Shown: positions 53,613 to 63,589, numbered from the stretch's first letter. The stretch is 64,000 bases of DNA from Vagococcus acidifermentans (GCF_003987655.1 NZ_NGKC01000002.1:124001-188000), one strand, 5' to 3'. Notes: generated by a model from the sequence alone, not told the origin. Numbers and translations are program-made.

Positions 53613-54377
53613 TTAGTGCTTCGGTTTGTATGCGAGATAATAGAGGCCGGCGACCAAGAATGAACCGCCGACAATGTTCCCCAAAAAAACAGGAATAAAG
53701 TTTGTTAGAAATTGGAACCACGTTGCTCCGCCTTCAAAAATTGCTGCGGAGATAAGAAAAATGTTTGCCACACTGTGTTGAAAACCGATGGCAACAAACG
53801 TCATGACGGGAAACCAGGTGCCCATATATTTTCCGAAAGAGTCTTTCGCACCATAACACAGCCAAAGAGCAAGTCCGACAAACCAGTTGCAGCCGATACC
53901 TGACACAAAAGCCTGCAGCGGTTCGGCAGAGATTTTTGCTTGGGCCAACGTGAGAGTTTCTTCGAGAAATACGCCCGAACTGGTTAAGCCTGCCACATGT
54001 CCAAAAAGATAGGCAACAAAAACTGCGCCTACAAAATTAGCACAGGCAATGGTCAGTATATTCGCGATAAGGTCCGTTAAACTGATTTTCCGGTCAAACC
54101 AAGAGGCAGCGACTGTCATCATGTTACCGGTAACCAGCTCGCCGCCGCCGAGCAAAATGACAATAAGGCCGATAGGAAAGACCATCGCACCGATTAGACT
54201 GGCAAAGCTTCCCCAATCTGCGACAATCGAGGAGATGACCCGAATATAAGCAAGATAGCCTAAAGAAATCATGGCTCCGCCAATAAAGCCGAGAATCAGC
54301 TTTTCCTGTAGTGGTTTACGTACTTTGCCAATGCCTTTTTCAATTGTGATTGCAATGATTTCTTCTGGTGAATACAT
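53613..54377 (-). CDS. formate/nitrite-type transporter (FNT family)
   Basis: 254 residues, six helices. Family motifs are GGGELVTGNMMTV (~77-89), GIGCNWFVGLALWLCYGAKD (~161-180) and the GTWFPVMTFVAIGFQHSVAN segment (~187-206). It moves formate, nitrite or hydrosulfide across the membrane. AGGAGG lies before the ATG, and TATAAT with extended TGG sits on the minus strand at 54403-54408. No pyruvate-formate lyase gene is near, so the substrate is left open. Confidence 0.9.
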   Translation of the reverse strand: MYSPEEIIAITIEKGIGKVRKPLQEKLILGFIGGAMISLGYLAYIRVISSIVADWGSFASLIGAMVFPIGLIVILLGGGELVTGNMMTVAASWFDRKISLTDLIANILTIACANFVGAVFVAYLFGHVAGLTSSGVFLEETLTLAQAKISAEPLQAFVSGIGCNWFVGLALWLCYGAKDSFGKYMGTWFPVMTFVAIGFQHSVANIFLISAAIFEGGATWFQFLTNFIPVFLGNIVGGSFLVAGLYYLAYKPKH

Positions 54378-55333
54378 GACATCCTCCTAATCATTAATGT
54401 GAATTATACCAATTACAGTTCGTTCTTTTGTCAGTCTTCATGATAATTCATCTGCCATCTTGCCCAGCGAACCGACTGCCGGTTGCTGCGGGTTGTTTGG
54501 TATTGTGCAATCGTGATAGGCTCACCCCCTTAATGGTTGACATGTTGTTGATTAAGTTGACAGCAGCGGGCTGGGCGTGTTAGTGCATCCTCGTCAAATT
54601 ATCTTTGAATATTGGCATAAAAATATAAAATGTTTAACACCGTAAAGCCCGCTGTTTATAAAACGCTTTCATTTTAGTTCTTAACCAACAGTTACAGAAT
54701 AACATATTCTTGGAATAAATTAAGAGGGAAAATCAATTGTTGCACGAAAGGTACCTATAGTGGAAAAGGCGTCAGCAAGTCCGAGGCATGCCTGATTCAT
54801 TGAAAAAATAAGGATTTTCGGGACTATTTTAGTGTTGCTGCATTGAAATTAGTTTTTTTGCTGAGATTTTGCGCAAAAATTAAACTGGTCTAGCTTTTGA
54901 AAAATAAATTAAACACGAACTCGTCATTCGATAGATAGTTTTTTATTTCTTGGCAATTAGACGTCATTTTTTTGTTTGATGATTTGCCGCCCGAATGAAC
55001 ATGCTGGTCTTCCGATGGTTACGGACATAAAAGAAAATGAAGATGGCATTGATTGCCGCTACAATTGAAACGTAAATGTGTGGCAGCCTTCCTAGTGGAG
55101 TCGTCTGTCATTTATTATCAAGGCAAGAAAATGCCGCTATGACAATTAGTGGTTATTTTTTTTGCTTTTTTGCGAGCGTCACTGAGTCAAGAGGAAAAGA
55201 AGCAGTTGTATCAATTGCAGTGTTGTTTGCTATAAGTCATGAAGTTGTAAAAGTTTATAGCTTTAACAAGGAAAGGCGGTTTTAAAAGTTTGTAGTTTTG
55301 AAATGAGTGTGTTACTTGGGTGGTGTGTATCAA
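54378..55333. other. ~950-bp gene-poor intergenic region
   Basis: It contains the FNT-gene promoter at the left end and the (unrecognised) pilus promoter at the right. Between them only short frames occur. A 69-codon plus-strand frame at 55076-55285 shows no recognisable pattern. On the minus strand ~54960-55110 an open frame reads like the last helix and basic tail of a membrane protein, with stops upstream, suggesting a gene remnant. CAGCGGGCT (54564-54572) and AGCCCGCTG (54646-54654) form a 9-bp inverted repeat. Confidence 0.45.
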
Positions 55334-57688
55334 ATGAATAAACTAGGGCAAAAAATGGGGGCAATACTTTTTGTCGCCGCTTGTTTTTTTGTGCTTATTT
55401 GCGGCGAGCAAGCGAATGCCATGGGGGTTCGGAGTTTCCCTGATTTACCTGCTGATGTTGTATCTGTTGATATCAGTGACAAGGTGAATGTTTCAGGTTC
55501 TGCGATGCTCCACCACGTATCCGGTGTACATTTGGTTGACGTGACTGGTCCGGATCGCTATGGCGGCCAAGTGTGGAGCAAACAGCCGGTTAATTTAAAC
55601 GACCCGTTCGATTTGGAATTTTACGCCTATCTCGGCAATGCTTTTGAAAATGGGGTTGTTGCCGATGGTCTGACAGTCACTTTGCGAAATGGTCCGCCGC
55701 TTTACAGCGGACGCTTTGGTTCCGGGATGGGAGTTTACGGTCCTTCTTTGGGAGAAGCTTTCGTTCTTGAATTCGATACGTATTACAATAATGTACTAAA
55801 TCAGAACAGGGATGTGCGTGACGGTGACAGTGACTTGCGGGATTTGACTACAAAATCAGGAAATTATGTCGGTCATATAGCATTCCGAACGAGCGACCGG
55901 TTCGGTTTTCTATCCTTGCATAGGATGCTTGCACAGGGGTTGCAAATGTCTCCGATTGCTTATGGCGGTTGGCAGAAAATTGTGTATAGGTGGGACCCGG
56001 CAGCCAATTACGGCTACGGTTCAGTATCGGTCACAATTGGCAGCATGACATTTCGTTACAGATACAACATCAGATACGATGTGCAGGACCCGGAACATGT
56101 TTATTGGGGAATAACCGGCAGTACTTCGGACTCGGCTGCCAACTGGGGTCAAGACCAAGGGGTGGTTTTTTCAAAACTAGTGTTCGGCACGCAGTTGAAT
56201 ATCCAAAAAGTCAATCCGGCCGGCGAACCGTTGGCCGGTGCAGTTTTCAACATAGTCAAAGCTAATAATACGACGGCTGTTTATGAACAGCTGGTCACTA
56301 ATGATAACGGTATGGCCAGTGCTTTATTACCTAGCGGGGACTATATATTGTCGGAAGTCACAGCGCCTGACGGTCATGACTTGCCGTCAAAAAAGAGTTG
56401 GAATCTCAGGGTTTATCCGGGAAATGCGATCGACATTGATGGCCGACCGCGGCTGAAAGAAAATCAAACGGTCACGCTTGCCGTTGAAAATCAGTTCCGT
56501 CCGGTGTCTCTGGACATTGAAAAAAAAGTAGCTGACAGTTCCAACCAGTCTATCCCTCTATCTGGTGCGGTTTTTCAGCTGGCAATGCAGAGAGCCGACG
56601 GTCAGTTCGAAGTGATAGGGTCGAGTACGACAGATCAAACTGGTCATGTTGCGTTTACTTTGCCAAAGCCTGGTGATTTTCAACTGCTGGAGACGCAAGT
56701 GCCTGCTGGTTTTGTGCCTGCTCCGGCGCCAAAGCATTTTTCTTTGGATAAATATGGCCGTATCATCTACACAGGTCACGAATATTCAGAAACCGGCGGA
56801 GTTAGACAATTTCGTTTAGAAAATCGGTTGAAAGAGTTCGATTTGACTGTAACCAATACTGATATTGAAGGCAATCTGTTAAAAGGGGCGGTGTTCGAAT
56901 TGACTGGCCCTGAAATGTCAGTCAAACTTCCGGCTGATAATCAGCAGCTGGACCGGTTTATTTTTAATCATCTGCCTCCGGGAGAGTACACCTTGTCGCA
57001 AATCAGCCCGCCTGACGGATTCATCGGTTTGGAGAAACCCATCACTTTCCGAATCCATCCAGACGGGACGGTTGACAGCGAAAGCAAAGTGGCCTCTGAA
57101 TTGATGACAGGGGACGAACCGAACAGGCTCGCCATTGATGTTATGAATGAAGAGAAGACTGTACCTTTCAGTTTTTACAAGGTCACAAGGACCGGCCGAC
57201 CGTTGGCTGGGGCGCAATTTACGCTGTATGACTGCCAGTCTTCCGGGAAAGAATACCAGCATGACACACCTGAACCCAGTAAGACGGAAAACTGCTGGCA
57301 AGAAAAAGCGGTCGCTGTCAGTTCATCTGACGGGTTTTTGTCATTTGGGGAATTGACGAAAGGCGAGTATCTATTAAAAGAAACCAGAGCGCCGTCGGGC
57401 TATCATTTGCCTGAGGGACGCTGGCTGCTGTCCATTCATCCGGAAAAGCCAACATTACAGGAACAAATGACTATTACCGGGCAGGGTAGTCAGCTTCCTC
57501 CTGCTTTTTTTTACGGCGATAAAGAGGGGACAGTTGTCTTGCAACTGCCCAATGATATAAAGCAGACGCTGCCTGCAACAGGCAGTTATGGGGCCGCACT
57601 GGTTATCATCTGCGGGATTGTGAGTGTCGGATCGGGACTTTTGTTAGTACGCGGTGTATTGGTAAAAGGAAAACATGATGCAAAATGA
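55334..57688 (+). CDS. pilus tip pilin/adhesin with lectin-like head and SpaA-type repeats
   Basis: 784 residues from ATG 55334 (GGGTGGTG upstream). Signal peptide ~1-30. An L-type lectin-like domain (~45-285, with VADGLTVTLRN and AFVLEFDTYYNN). Four SpaA/CnaB-type domains, each opening with a strand ending in LAGAxF or LKGAxF and closing with a YxLxExxxPxGY-like box (~285-735). Sorting signal LPATG (~746), hydrophobic helix, basic tail. It sits before the backbone pilin and sortase. Head lectins suggest binding of host or plant glycans; the ligand is unknown. Confidence 0.88.
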   Translation: MNKLGQKMGAILFVAACFFVLICGEQANAMGVRSFPDLPADVVSVDISDKVNVSGSAMLHHVSGVHLVDVTGPDRYGGQVWSKQPVNLNDPFDLEFYAYLGNAFENGVVADGLTVTLRNGPPLYSGRFGSGMGVYGPSLGEAFVLEFDTYYNNVLNQNRDVRDGDSDLRDLTTKSGNYVGHIAFRTSDRFGFLSLHRMLAQGLQMSPIAYGGWQKIVYRWDPAANYGYGSVSVTIGSMTFRYRYNIRYDVQDPEHVYWGITGSTSDSAANWGQDQGVVFSKLVFGTQLNIQKVNPAGEPLAGAVFNIVKANNTTAVYEQLVTNDNGMASALLPSGDYILSEVTAPDGHDLPSKKSWNLRVYPGNAIDIDGRPRLKENQTVTLAVENQFRPVSLDIEKKVADSSNQSIPLSGAVFQLAMQRADGQFEVIGSSTTDQTGHVAFTLPKPGDFQLLETQVPAGFVPAPAPKHFSLDKYGRIIYTGHEYSETGGVRQFRLENRLKEFDLTVTNTDIEGNLLKGAVFELTGPEMSVKLPADNQQLDRFIFNHLPPGEYTLSQISPPDGFIGLEKPITFRIHPDGTVDSESKVASELMTGDEPNRLAIDVMNEEKTVPFSFYKVTRTGRPLAGAQFTLYDCQSSGKEYQHDTPEPSKTENCWQEKAVAVSSSDGFLSFGELTKGEYLLKETRAPSGYHLPEGRWLLSIHPEKPTLQEQMTITGQGSQLPPAFFYGDKEGTVVLQLPNDIKQTLPATGSYGAALVIICGIVSVGSGLLLVRGVLVKGKHDAK

Positions 57689-57719
57689 ATGTGTTTATAT
57701 TTAGAAAGAAGGATATATA

Positions 57720-59285
57720 ATGATAAAACAAGTGATAAAACAGGTGTTGCTGGCAATAGCAGCAGTATTGATTGTCGGCAGTCCCTTAGCAACAGAAGCG
57801 GCGGACAGTTTGCCTCCATTGGAAGGGAACCTTTTTATCCATAAATATTACATGGATGATATCGCAGAAGCAGGATTGCCGAATGATGGGCGACTTGCAG
57901 CACAGATACCGGAATCAGCTGTGCCGCTTCCGGGTGTGACATTTGATTTATACCAAATAAAGCCGATTGACGGCCGGTATCCTGAAGGTAAAAGTTTAGT
58001 CGTGGATGCGGACAAACTGACTGTGACGGATGAAGGTATTGCTTATCGTCTTGAAAAAAGTGTCTCTGTTCAAACCAATAGCCAGGGCACAGCAGAGGCT
58101 GTCGGCATCCCGCAAGGAAGTTATGTCGTCGTTGAACGTCCAGTGGGGACAGTCACGTTGGACGGAAAAGAAATGGTTGTCAATCCGTCGCCGCCTTTTG
58201 TTGTGCATGTGCCGTTGACCAATCCGTCTGGTACCGGCTGGTTGTCTGATGTCCATGTGTATCCGAAAAATGAAGGAATCGTGGTGGGGAAGATTGTGGC
58301 AACGTCCCGTGCATTAAACATCGGCGGGACGGTTTCTTATCTTGTCCACGCCAAAGTTCCGGCGGGCATATCTGACGATGACGCAGCAATCAACAGCGCT
58401 ATCCGCTTCACTATTCAGGATGTGTTGGATGATGCCTTGTCTTTTCTGCCGGATTCATTGAAAGTGTATCAGTCAGACCAGATAACAAGTACAGGGGCTG
58501 ATCTGGCAGAGCTGTCTGCTGGTCAAGATTATGATGTTGTACGGCAGCCTGATGTTTCAATTCATTTCACTGAATCAGGACGGCAGAAGCTTTCCAAGAA
58601 GAAATATGTGTTGCTGGCGTTTGACAGCATCCTGAATACGCATGTGCTGGCAAACGAGCGGCCCGTAGTGGCAAATACGGCAAAATTGATTTTTGCCAAC
58701 AAAAATGGTGTGGTTATCGAGAAGCAAACATTGCCGGTCGATATTCATACTGGCATCATTGAAGTGACGACTGTTAGTGCACAACAATTGGCCAAATTGT
58801 CCGGTGCTTCTTTTCAAATTGCCAGTTCAAAAGAAAATGCACAAAACAAACGGTTTATGCGTAAAGATGCCCAAGGGGGAGTGATTGACTTTAACGAGAC
58901 AGGATATGAGGAAGCTGAGCCATGGGTTGAGACGACCAATGCGGAAGGCCATACACGTTTTGAAGGTATACGAGATTATTTGTCAACAGCAGATGCTGAC
59001 GGGGAAGAAACTATCAGCCGCTTTGCCGAATACTGGCTGGTGCAGACCAAAGCACCGGCAGGCTATTATTTGCTGGACCAGCCTGTTCTGGTAACCTTTG
59101 ACGAAGAGAGCTCGACAGGCGAGCAGCCGATTTACACAATCAGCACGCAAATAAAAAACAGCAAAAAGGGATTGTTGCCGCGGACCGGCAGTATCGGAGC
59201 GATTGTACTGTCTGTTCTCGGAATTGTCGTCATTGGCGCAAGCGTGATTTTTTTCATTCTGACAGGCAGAAAAGAGCGATCATAA
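57720..59285 (+). CDS. major backbone pilin subunit, LPxTG-anchored
   Basis: 521 residues, signal peptide ~1-27. The pilin motif WLSDVHVYPKNEG (~178) supplies the lysine for sortase polymerisation. A fimbrial isopeptide D2-type domain follows, then a CnaB-like domain with E-box YWLVQTKAPAGYYLL (~438). LPRTG (~490), hydrophobic helix and basic end KERS. AGAAGGA precedes the ATG. Operon with the tip pilin and sortase. Confidence 0.92.
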   Translation: MIKQVIKQVLLAIAAVLIVGSPLATEAADSLPPLEGNLFIHKYYMDDIAEAGLPNDGRLAAQIPESAVPLPGVTFDLYQIKPIDGRYPEGKSLVVDADKLTVTDEGIAYRLEKSVSVQTNSQGTAEAVGIPQGSYVVVERPVGTVTLDGKEMVVNPSPPFVVHVPLTNPSGTGWLSDVHVYPKNEGIVVGKIVATSRALNIGGTVSYLVHAKVPAGISDDDAAINSAIRFTIQDVLDDALSFLPDSLKVYQSDQITSTGADLAELSAGQDYDVVRQPDVSIHFTESGRQKLSKKKYVLLAFDSILNTHVLANERPVVANTAKLIFANKNGVVIEKQTLPVDIHTGIIEVTTVSAQQLAKLSGASFQIASSKENAQNKRFMRKDAQGGVIDFNETGYEEAEPWVETTNAEGHTRFEGIRDYLSTADADGEETISRFAEYWLVQTKAPAGYYLLDQPVLVTFDEESSTGEQPIYTISTQIKNSKKGLLPRTGSIGAIVLSVLGIVVIGASVIFFILTGRKERS

Positions 59286-59288
59286 CAC

Positions 59289-60188
59289 GTGAAACATGAT
59301 GATGCTACCAGACAATCAATGCATCCTTTGAAGCGCCTTGGCTGGGCAATCTTCTTTTTTCTGGCCGGGATCGGCATGCTTGGTTATCCGCTGCTCAGCG
59401 AAAAACTGTATGACCGGAAAATTTCTGCTGAAATGAAGAATTATGAGCGGAAAGTCAGCAGCGAAAACCAATCCCTGATTCAAGCGGAATGGGACGAAGC
59501 ACTTGCCTATAACGAACGATTGGCAGGGAAACGGCTAAGTGACGCATTTATTGCCGGCAGCGGCCGGGAGCTGCCGGCTGATTACGCGCAGCAGTTGGAT
59601 TTTCCTGACGATACGATGGCTACGATAGATATTCCCAAAATATCGGTTCACTTGCCGGTTTTTCACGGTACAAGTGAAGAAGTGCTGCAAAAAGCAGTGG
59701 GGCATATGGAGAGCACATCGCTGCCGGTCGGCGGGAAGGGAAGTCACAGTGTGTTGACGGGTCACACGGGTCTTGCACATGCTAAACTGTTTACCGATTT
59801 GGAGGCACTGGCCGAAGGCGATTTGTTTTATGTGCATGTGCTGGGCCGGACGCTTGCCTATGAAGTGGACCAGCTTAAAGTCGTGGAGGCTGATGATTTA
59901 GCTGGTATCCAAGCAGACGCCGAGCAAGATTATTGTACACTTGTCACGTGTACGCCTTATGGGATAAACTCGCACCGCTTGCTGGTCCGGGGCAAGCGGA
60001 CAGACTACCGTCCGGAAGAAAAAAAGAAAATTCAGCCTTTGCAAACGAAGACCAGCGCTGAACGGTTGATTCAATATGCGATGTTTATGACCGCAGGAAT
60101 CATGGGCCTGCTGATTATCATAGTTGCCATAGCCAAAAAAAGATACCAAGATAAATCGGGTCAATTAAAAAGGGGACAAAATCAGTAA
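59289..60188 (+). CDS. class C (pilus) sortase
   Basis: 299 residues. N-terminal membrane helix (~16-36), sortase fold with catalytic His in VLTGHTGLAH (~160), Cys in TLVTCTPYG (~218) and Arg in HRLLVRGKR, and a second membrane helix near the C-terminus (MFMTAGIMGLLIIIVAIA), which marks class C. The lid region reads DAF where DPF/DPW/DPY is usual. GTG start 4 nt after the backbone pilin stop; the ribosome site is weak, suggesting coupling. Confidence 0.92.
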   Translation: MKHDDATRQSMHPLKRLGWAIFFFLAGIGMLGYPLLSEKLYDRKISAEMKNYERKVSSENQSLIQAEWDEALAYNERLAGKRLSDAFIAGSGRELPADYAQQLDFPDDTMATIDIPKISVHLPVFHGTSEEVLQKAVGHMESTSLPVGGKGSHSVLTGHTGLAHAKLFTDLEALAEGDLFYVHVLGRTLAYEVDQLKVVEADDLAGIQADAEQDYCTLVTCTPYGINSHRLLVRGKRTDYRPEEKKKIQPLQTKTSAERLIQYAMFMTAGIMGLLIIIVAIAKKRYQDKSGQLKRGQNQ

Positions 60189-60209
60189 AAGATTTTGTCC
60201 CCTTTTTTT
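60168..60209. terminator. bidirectional terminator after the pilus operon
   Basis: AAAAGGGGACAAAATC and GATTTTGTCCCCTTTT form a perfect 16-bp stem with a short loop, then T. It also stops the converging YhgE gene. Confidence 0.92.
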
Positions 60210-62916
60210 AGTGCAGCAAATGCCCTTCTTTTAACTGCTGATTCAAGCGTTTCATGCTGTCTTTGACCCGCGGCAGCAGCACGTATCCCGCGGCGGTAAA
60301 GGCAAAGGCGAATAAACATAGAATGCCAATATCATAGGCAGCATTAGGCCAGTAAATACCGCCGGTGGATTCTCTAAGCAAGTTGACGGCATAGGTAAAC
60401 GGCAACAGCGGATGTATCAGCTGAAAGAACGGGCCGGACATCTCAATCGGGAAATTTCCGCCGCCGCCGGAAATCGACAAGACTAGTATGATGACAGCTA
60501 TCCCTTTACCGAGATTGCCGAATAGGGCAACGAGGATGTAAACAAGTGTCATGAATACCAGCCCCACCAAGACGGCAAACAACACACTCCAAACGGGGTT
60601 GACCACATATGTTTTCAATAGCCACATGTTGCCGAGACTTACGATGAGCGCTTGACAGAATGCAACTGTCAGAAAAGTCAACATTCTGGCAAAAAACTGC
60701 GCTCTCGGACCGAATGTCTGTCGGTCTTTTTTGTCCAGATAAACATCCGTGGTTGCAATACTGGAAAACAAGACAGCCCCCACCCATAAACACAGTGCAG
60801 TATAAAACGGCGCACTGGCCGAGCCGTAATTGGGCACTGGATAGACTGCATGCTGTTTGAGGACAACAGGTTCCGCCAGAAAGTCGCTTTCTTCGACGGC
60901 GTCTTTTTTCAATAAAGCAATCAAGCTGCCTAAATCCACATCTTGTTCGCCTTTTCTGACGAGGTTGGCGGCCTGATGCAGACCGTTTTTGACGTCGGGC
61001 CAGTCATTGTCGATAAAGGCTGTGGTCCATGTCAAGGCTTCTTCGATTTGCGGCATTTTGTCATTGAGCGTATCCATTGTTCCAATCAGATCCCGCTTGA
61101 CATCAGGCCAGTCCTTTGCAAAAAAGTCCGCGCCCAAAGCAAGTTTTTCCCTTAGCTGCGGGTAATCTTTTTGATAAAGCGAAACGCCTTTGTTGATACC
61201 GGCGGTAATCAGGACCATGTTGTCATTCAGCATCACGTTGGCATCATGGATTTCCTGTTTGATCAGCGGCAGCTCGTCTTGATACGTTTTAAAGAAAGCG
61301 AGCGCCTGCTGAATCACATCGCTGGTGTTCTGTAACAGCTGGTCCAGCGAATTTATGAGATGTTTGTCGTCGATTGTTCCCGTGATACGGCCGGCACTAT
61401 CCAGAAGCACTGCGACGTCTTCCAACAACAGCGACACATGCTGCTCCAGCTGCGGGACATTGATGTTTGCCAATGCCTGGTTCAGCCGGCTGGCATTATT
61501 ATAAATGTCCTGCAACTTTTGCGTGATGTCGGCATGCGACAAGTGGTCAAGGTGCTCCTGCAAATCGCCGGCTTTTTCCTGAACCGCCCGTACCAGTGCC
61601 TGAACATCGTTCAAACGGTCAATCACTGGTTGCAGATTTTGATTTCCGGCCAACTGCTGCAAATCAGACAAGGTAGCAATCAAGGCGGTCAGAGCGGCAT
61701 CTTGACGGGCTGCTTTCTCACGTAGAGCTTGCAGCAGTTGCCGGACTTTTTCTTTGTCGTCAGCGGTCCACTGGTTGTTGTCGAGAAAAGCCAGCAGTGT
61801 CTCTGCTGTTCTTGACACATCTTCAGTCATGACGATGACGACTTGCAGGCTGGTGGCGACACCTGAAGAAATTTGCGGCAATGCGTCTTGTATCTTGCCG
61901 ACATCCGTTTGAATCACTGGCAGCGTCTGATTTGCCTGATCGACAAAACGGCTGACTTCCGGCAGTATGTCCTGCGTTTCTTTGATGAGTACCAAGCCGT
62001 TTTCTGCCTGCGTGACAGCCAGGGACAGAGCGTTTGCGATGTCGTCGAACTCCTCATCAACCAATTTCAGCTGCCGGCCGGCATTTTCTATTTCCGGGAT
62101 TTTTCCTTGCAGCGAGACAATCATCTGGCCAGCTTGTGCGATTTTATCTTGCTTTTCATTAAGTGTGATTATTTTTTGACCCAGGGCATCGACTTGCGGC
62201 AAGTAGCTTGTCAATCCTTGTGCTTGCGCGAGTTTCGCTTTATATTCCGGCAATTTAGCGTTAAGTGCCGTTATTTCTTTAGTATAGTTGTCGATATCAT
62301 CCAAATGTTCATCTACATACAGTAGTTTGTCAGCTATTTTGTTAATGGTAACCAAGTGGGTATCGATGTCATAGCCCGCTTGATTCATCACCTTGAAAAC
62401 AGTTTGACTGACAGTATCAATAAATTCTGTACTGATGGTTGATTGAATAGTCGCCGCCCCTTTATCAGTGATTTTCGGAGCGATGGCATTGATTTTTTCA
62501 TTGACGGAATAGTCGATTTCCGGCTTTTTAATGTCACCTGTCGCAAAACTGAGGAGATTGGCTGAAAAATCCGCCGGCATCACGATGCCCGCATAAAACT
62601 TCCCGCTTTTCACTCCTTTGTCCAATTCTTTTCTGGAAGAAACAAACTGCCAGTCCAACGTATCATTTTTCCGTAAATTAGCTATGATTGTTTCCCCGAT
62701 ATTGACATTTTTCCCAAGGATGTCAGCAGTCCGGTCTTCAGAAAAAACCGCTACTTTGATATCTTTGGTGTTGGCGTACGGGTCCCAAAGGGCGGCGATA
62801 TTGAACCACGCATACAGTGACGGCAATATCATCAGCGCCAAAACCAGCAAGCACGTCAGCTTATTTTGAAACACTCTTTTCCAGTCTTGTCGGTACAATT
62901 CAACGACCTGTTTCAC
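60208..62916 (-). CDS. YhgE/Pip-domain membrane protein (ABC-2-type exporter-like)
   Basis: ~902 residues from GTG 62916, 9 nt after AAGGA; ATGs at 62922 and 62925 are closer. One N-terminal helix (~18-38), YhgE/Pip N-domain (WFNIAALWDPYANTKD), a very long helical extracellular region rich in Leu/Gln/Asp (~180-670), then a C-terminal ABC-2-like six-helix domain (SISGGGGNFPIEMSG, PLLPFTYAVNLLRES). Relatives include phage-infection protein Pip and the ESX/T7-linked YueB. The substrate is unknown. Follows the Rrf2 gene on the same strand. Confidence 0.88.
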   Translation of the reverse strand: MKQVVELYRQDWKRVFQNKLTCLLVLALMILPSLYAWFNIAALWDPYANTKDIKVAVFSEDRTADILGKNVNIGETIIANLRKNDTLDWQFVSSRKELDKGVKSGKFYAGIVMPADFSANLLSFATGDIKKPEIDYSVNEKINAIAPKITDKGAATIQSTISTEFIDTVSQTVFKVMNQAGYDIDTHLVTINKIADKLLYVDEHLDDIDNYTKEITALNAKLPEYKAKLAQAQGLTSYLPQVDALGQKIITLNEKQDKIAQAGQMIVSLQGKIPEIENAGRQLKLVDEEFDDIANALSLAVTQAENGLVLIKETQDILPEVSRFVDQANQTLPVIQTDVGKIQDALPQISSGVATSLQVVIVMTEDVSRTAETLLAFLDNNQWTADDKEKVRQLLQALREKAARQDAALTALIATLSDLQQLAGNQNLQPVIDRLNDVQALVRAVQEKAGDLQEHLDHLSHADITQKLQDIYNNASRLNQALANINVPQLEQHVSLLLEDVAVLLDSAGRITGTIDDKHLINSLDQLLQNTSDVIQQALAFFKTYQDELPLIKQEIHDANVMLNDNMVLITAGINKGVSLYQKDYPQLREKLALGADFFAKDWPDVKRDLIGTMDTLNDKMPQIEEALTWTTAFIDNDWPDVKNGLHQAANLVRKGEQDVDLGSLIALLKKDAVEESDFLAEPVVLKQHAVYPVPNYGSASAPFYTALCLWVGAVLFSSIATTDVYLDKKDRQTFGPRAQFFARMLTFLTVAFCQALIVSLGNMWLLKTYVVNPVWSVLFAVLVGLVFMTLVYILVALFGNLGKGIAVIILVLSISGGGGNFPIEMSGPFFQLIHPLLPFTYAVNLLRESTGGIYWPNAAYDIGILCLFAFAFTAAGYVLLPRVKDSMKRLNQQLKEGHLLH

Positions 62917-62953
62917 ATTCATCATTCCTTAATTAGTCAATTTATTCCAAGTA

Positions 62954-63424
62954 TTATTCACAGTTCCAATCGTGCTGCGGCAGTTCGGGTTCTTCAGAAA
63001 ATACATCCCGCATGATTTCATCAAGGGACACATTTTTTAAATAGTGGACCCAGCGCTCGTCCGCCCGTGCAAAATAACTGGCGATGATTTGGTGTCCTTC
63101 ACGGGCTTTTGTATTGAATCCGGCAAAAGCCTGGGACAAGACGTCGTGTCCGGAAAATGAATCGAACTCGCCTTCAATAGCGGCTGTCACTTCGTACAAT
63201 GAAATATCAGTTAACGGACGTTTGATAAAAAAACCGCCTTTAAGTCCTGTGACACCTTCAATGATATTAGCGACTACCAGCTTGCGCAGCAATTTTTGCA
63301 CATAGCTTTTGGAAACATTGAGCTTTTGGTAAATGGCATCGGAAGATAAATATACATCTGATTTTTGCGTTGCCAGCATTGCCATGACTGCCACTGCTTG
63401 TTCTGTCGCATGTGTCAGCTTCAT
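62954..63424 (-). CDS. Rrf2-family transcriptional regulator without iron-sulfur cysteines
   Basis: 156 residues. Winged helix ~1-75 (MKLTHATEQAVAVMAMLA, LNVSKSYVQKLLRKLV, GLKGGFFIKRP) and the Rrf2 dimer helix. The three conserved cysteines of cluster-binding Rrf2 proteins are missing; the only Cys is next to the C-terminus. It probably controls the YhgE gene 29 nt downstream and perhaps the divergent ABC transporter, through the repeats in the shared upstream region. Confidence 0.88.
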   Translation of the reverse strand: MKLTHATEQAVAVMAMLATQKSDVYLSSDAIYQKLNVSKSYVQKLLRKLVVANIIEGVTGLKGGFFIKRPLTDISLYEVTAAIEGEFDSFSGHDVLSQAFAGFNTKAREGHQIIASYFARADERWVHYLKNVSLDEIMRDVFSEEPELPQHDWNCE

Positions 63425-63452
63425 ACGGCAATCAACTCCTTTATGTCTTGAT

Positions 63453-63514
63453 TTATTATCGACTTTATTTATCCATAATACGAAAATTTATTATAGACTT
63501 TTTTTGTCGATAAT
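63453..63514. promoter_or_regulatory. candidate Rrf2 operator: inverted and direct repeats
   Basis: ATTATCGAC (63455-63463) and GTCGATAAT (63506-63514) are perfect inverted repeats. TATTATCGACTTT (from 63454) is repeated as TATTATAGACTTT (from 63489), 35 bp on. They lie in the region between the Rrf2 gene and the divergent ABC gene. Confidence 0.55.
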
Positions 63515-63560
63515 GCAACTGGCTGGATTTTTTCAATTTATTTGTACGGATAAGGTCGTA

Positions 63561-63589
63561 TTGACATTTGAAAATAGTCAGGATAAACT
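63561..63589 (+). promoter_or_regulatory. promoter of the ABC transporter gene
   Basis: TTGACA (63561-63566), 17 bp, TAAACT (63584-63589). The leader (~105 nt) has a small AACGGC/GCCGTT hairpin. Confidence 0.7.

Noticed and set aside
55076-55285. 69-codon plus-strand frame before the pilus operon
   Set aside because: No ribosome site and no recognised pattern; kept only as part of the intergenic entry.
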